Source: Clostridiales bacterium UBA3277 (lineage in GTDB: Bacteria; Bacillota; Clostridia; Oscillospirales; Oscillospiraceae). Taken from it: a DNA stretch of 5,848 nucleotides. Each line of letters opens with the position of its first letter. The first letter of the stretch is position 1. The notes under the pieces were generated by a model, which searched no databases, had not been told where the DNA came from, and saw nothing but the letters and a program-made list of their open reading frames with translations. The position numbers and the translations under genes are program-made. This document shows positions 4,783 through 5,848 of the stretch, piece after piece. The stretch spans positions 1-5,848 of the forward strand of contig DETX01000036.1 of assembly GCA_002362145.1 (NCBI GenBank), read 5' to 3'.

Positions 4783-5540
4783 TGGCAATTCGGCATTATC
4801 TTGCCATGACGGCGGCGGAAATCCGGGGATGCGGCGCCATGCCGCCCTTTTCGGCCTGGATGGCCTGCCATTTTTCCCCCTATTCCACGGGCCTCAGCGC
4901 GCTGCCGCGGGCCCTGCCCCCCGGATCGATGCTGGTGCTGGACGATATCACCCCCATCCACGGCCACGATCCCGGTCGTATCCTGGTCCAGCTCCGAGAG
5001 CGGACGGAGACGCTGAAGCTGGACGGGGTGCTGCTGGATTTCCAGCGGCCGGGGTATGGGGAGGCCGCCGCCCTGGCGAAAATTCTGGCAAAGGAGCTAA
5101 AATGCCCCCTGGGCGTTTCCGATCTCTACGCGGGAGAGGGGGGCGGGGCGGTATTTCTGCCGCCTCTGTCCCTGACGGACACCCTGGAAAAATACGGCAC
5201 CAGGTGGCGGGGCCGGGAGCTCTGGATGGAGGTCTCGCCCCTGGGAGAGACCATTACCCTGACGGACCAGGGGTCCTCCACCGAGGCGCTGCCCCCCTCA
5301 GGCTTTCCCAGGGAGGGCTTCCGGGAGGCGCGGCTGCACTGCCGCTACCACAGCACCGTGGAGCCGGACCGGGTGAAATTCCGCCTCTGGCGCAGCCGAC
5401 AGGACTGGGAAACGCTTCTGGCGGCGGCGGAGGAGTTGGGCGTGACCCGAACGGTGGGCCTGTACCAGCAGTGGGGCCCTGCCGGACTGGGAGAAAAGCA
5501 CAGCAGCTACGCTGCGACCGCCCCGAAATGGAGCCCTTGA
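4782..5540 (+). CDS. Uncharacterised protein, possible degenerate TIM-barrel hydrolase fold
   Basis: This encodes 252 residues from the ATG at 4782-4784, which has AAAGGGG (4767-4773) at good spacing. A TTG six bases earlier would leave no room for a ribosome binding site. I do not recognise the family with certainty. What can be seen: a predicted strand MLVLDD (50-55), a helix, then KLDGVLLDFQRPG (79-91), another helix (94-107), CPLGVSD (108-114), AVFLPPLSL (123-131) and ELWMEVSP (146-153). This strand/helix alternation suggests half or more of an alpha/beta barrel. LDGVLLDFQRP resembles the DGxxxDxE strand of GH18-type glycosidases, but with Gln88 where the acid should be, so if related it may be inactive or a binding protein. 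No signal peptide or clear membrane segment is visible. The gene is divergent from yqeG and ends at a hairpin terminator. The barrel reading is inference; that it is a real gene is well supported by RBS, length and terminator. Confidence 0.8.
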   Translation: MAIRHYLAMTAAEIRGCGAMPPFSAWMACHFSPYSTGLSALPRALPPGSMLVLDDITPIHGHDPGRILVQLRERTETLKLDGVLLDFQRPGYGEAAALAKILAKELKCPLGVSDLYAGEGGGAVFLPPLSLTDTLEKYGTRWRGRELWMEVSPLGETITLTDQGSSTEALPPSGFPREGFREARLHCRYHSTVEPDRVKFRLWRSRQDWETLLAAAEELGVTRTVGLYQQWGPAGLGEKHSSYAATAPKWSP

Positions 5541-5545
5541 CGGAC

Positions 5546-5575
5546 AAACCCGGGAAGCTTTTGCTTCCCGGGTTT
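5546..5575. terminator. Hairpin terminator between convergent genes
   Basis: Arms aaacccgggaagc (5546-5558) and gcttcccgggttt (5563-5575) form a perfect 13-bp stem around a tttt loop, five bases after the plus-strand TGA and six bases before the minus-strand stop (5581). The T-run is four bases on the plus strand and three on the minus strand, with A-tracts upstream of each stem. It most likely terminates both genes. Confidence 0.88.
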
Positions 5576-5580
5576 TGTGG

Positions 5581-5808
5581 TTATTCCTGTTCCAGCTTTT
5601 CCTTGCGCCTGCGATAAATCGCGACGGACAGGCTCAAGACCCCGTAGGTCAGGATGGTGGTAAACATGAAGGGAAACAGGAAGGTAAATGCGGTTGCCAC
5701 AAAGTTCGTGTATCCATAGGCCAGAAGGGAGCGAGCCAGACCCACAAGGCCCACAACAGACCCGGCAATCAGGCTGCCAATCAGGCTGGTTTTCCAGTTC
5801 GCTTTCAT
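5581..5808 (-). CDS. Small predicted membrane protein (start uncertain, may extend beyond window)
   Basis: From the ATG at 5806-5808 this gives 75 residues, MKANWKTSLI...RRRKEKLEQE, ending in TAA at 5581-5583. Residues 8-30 (IGSLIAGSVVGLVGLARSLLA region) and about 36-64 are hydrophobic and should form two, possibly three, membrane helices. A basic, hydrophilic tail (YRRRKEKLEQE) is expected in the cytoplasm by the positive-inside rule. I do not recognise a family and suggest no function. The ATG lacks a convincing ribosome binding site, unlike every other gene here. The same frame is open without a stop through the remaining 13 codons to the window edge (reading SIGCLRLGIWDRH before the Met), so the protein may be a longer one whose N-terminus lies outside. 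It converges with the unknown plus-strand gene over a shared hairpin. Confidence 0.65.
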   Translation of the reverse strand: MKANWKTSLIGSLIAGSVVGLVGLARSLLAYGYTNFVATAFTFLFPFMFTTILTYGVLSLSVAIYRRRKEKLEQE

Positions 5809-5848
5809 ATGCCGGTCCCAGATTCCCAGGCGCAGGCAGCCGATAGAC

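Noticed and set aside
4776..4784. TTG at 4776 as start of the unknown gene
   Set aside because: Only a couple of bases would separate it from the AAAGGGG site. The ATG at 4782 has the correct spacing.
4829..5617. 262-codon frame overlapping the unknown plus-strand gene in another frame
   Set aside because: Its Arg/Gly/Pro/Ala-rich translation runs through the terminator hairpin, and there is no ribosome binding site. The frame starting at 4782 has a ribosome binding site and stops just before the terminator.

Overview
The window looks like chromosomal DNA from a fairly GC-rich Gram-positive anaerobe of the class Clostridia, probably near the Oscillospiraceae (Oscillibacter/Flavonifractor-like). 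This placement is inference. It rests on strong AGGAGG-type ribosome binding sites, sigma-A promoters close to TTGACA/TATAAT, and a protein of the clostridial CD1247 N-terminal-domain type. A YqeG phosphatase and an M24B peptidase next to efp also fit a Firmicutes chromosome. I see no mobile element, tRNA, rRNA, CRISPR array or recognisable defence system. There is no gene-free stretch longer than about 110 bases.

Layout. (1) Bases 1-114 hold the 3' end of rpsU on the plus strand, followed by a strong intrinsic terminator (137-168). (2) A two-gene minus-strand operon follows: a family-61-type glycosyltransferase (550-1824, GTG start) and then a small ArsC/Spx-like thioredoxin-fold protein (185-538). 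It is driven by a perfect TTGACA-17-TATAAT promoter at 1867-1895. (3) A longer minus-strand unit reads yqeG (4199-4699), an M24B Xaa-Pro-type peptidase (3138-4202, ATGA overlap), efp (2463-3026) and an acidic zinc-ribbon CD1247-like protein (1974-2435), ending at the terminator at 1931-1964. It has a promoter in front of yqeG (4754-4782) and a second one in front of efp (3091-3119). (4) A divergent plus-strand gene (4782-5540) encodes an unrecognised protein with a possible degenerate TIM-barrel hydrolase signature. (5) It converges, across a hairpin terminator (5546-5575), on a small membrane protein on the minus strand (5581 to at least 5808), whose frame stays open to the window edge.

How the genes fit together. 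The central unit has a translation and protein-turnover theme: EF-P rescues ribosomes stalled on proline runs, and the M24B neighbour is predicted to cleave Xaa-Pro bonds. YqeG is a HAD phosphatase related to phosphatidylglycerophosphate phosphatases. The glycosyltransferase operon has its own very strong promoter and probably serves a cell-surface glycan. Most of the window is ordinary housekeeping DNA. The points most worth a second look are the unknown gene at 4782-5540, its start codon overlapping the yqeG promoter, the aromatic tail of the glycosyltransferase, and the promoter that fixes the glycosyltransferase start.
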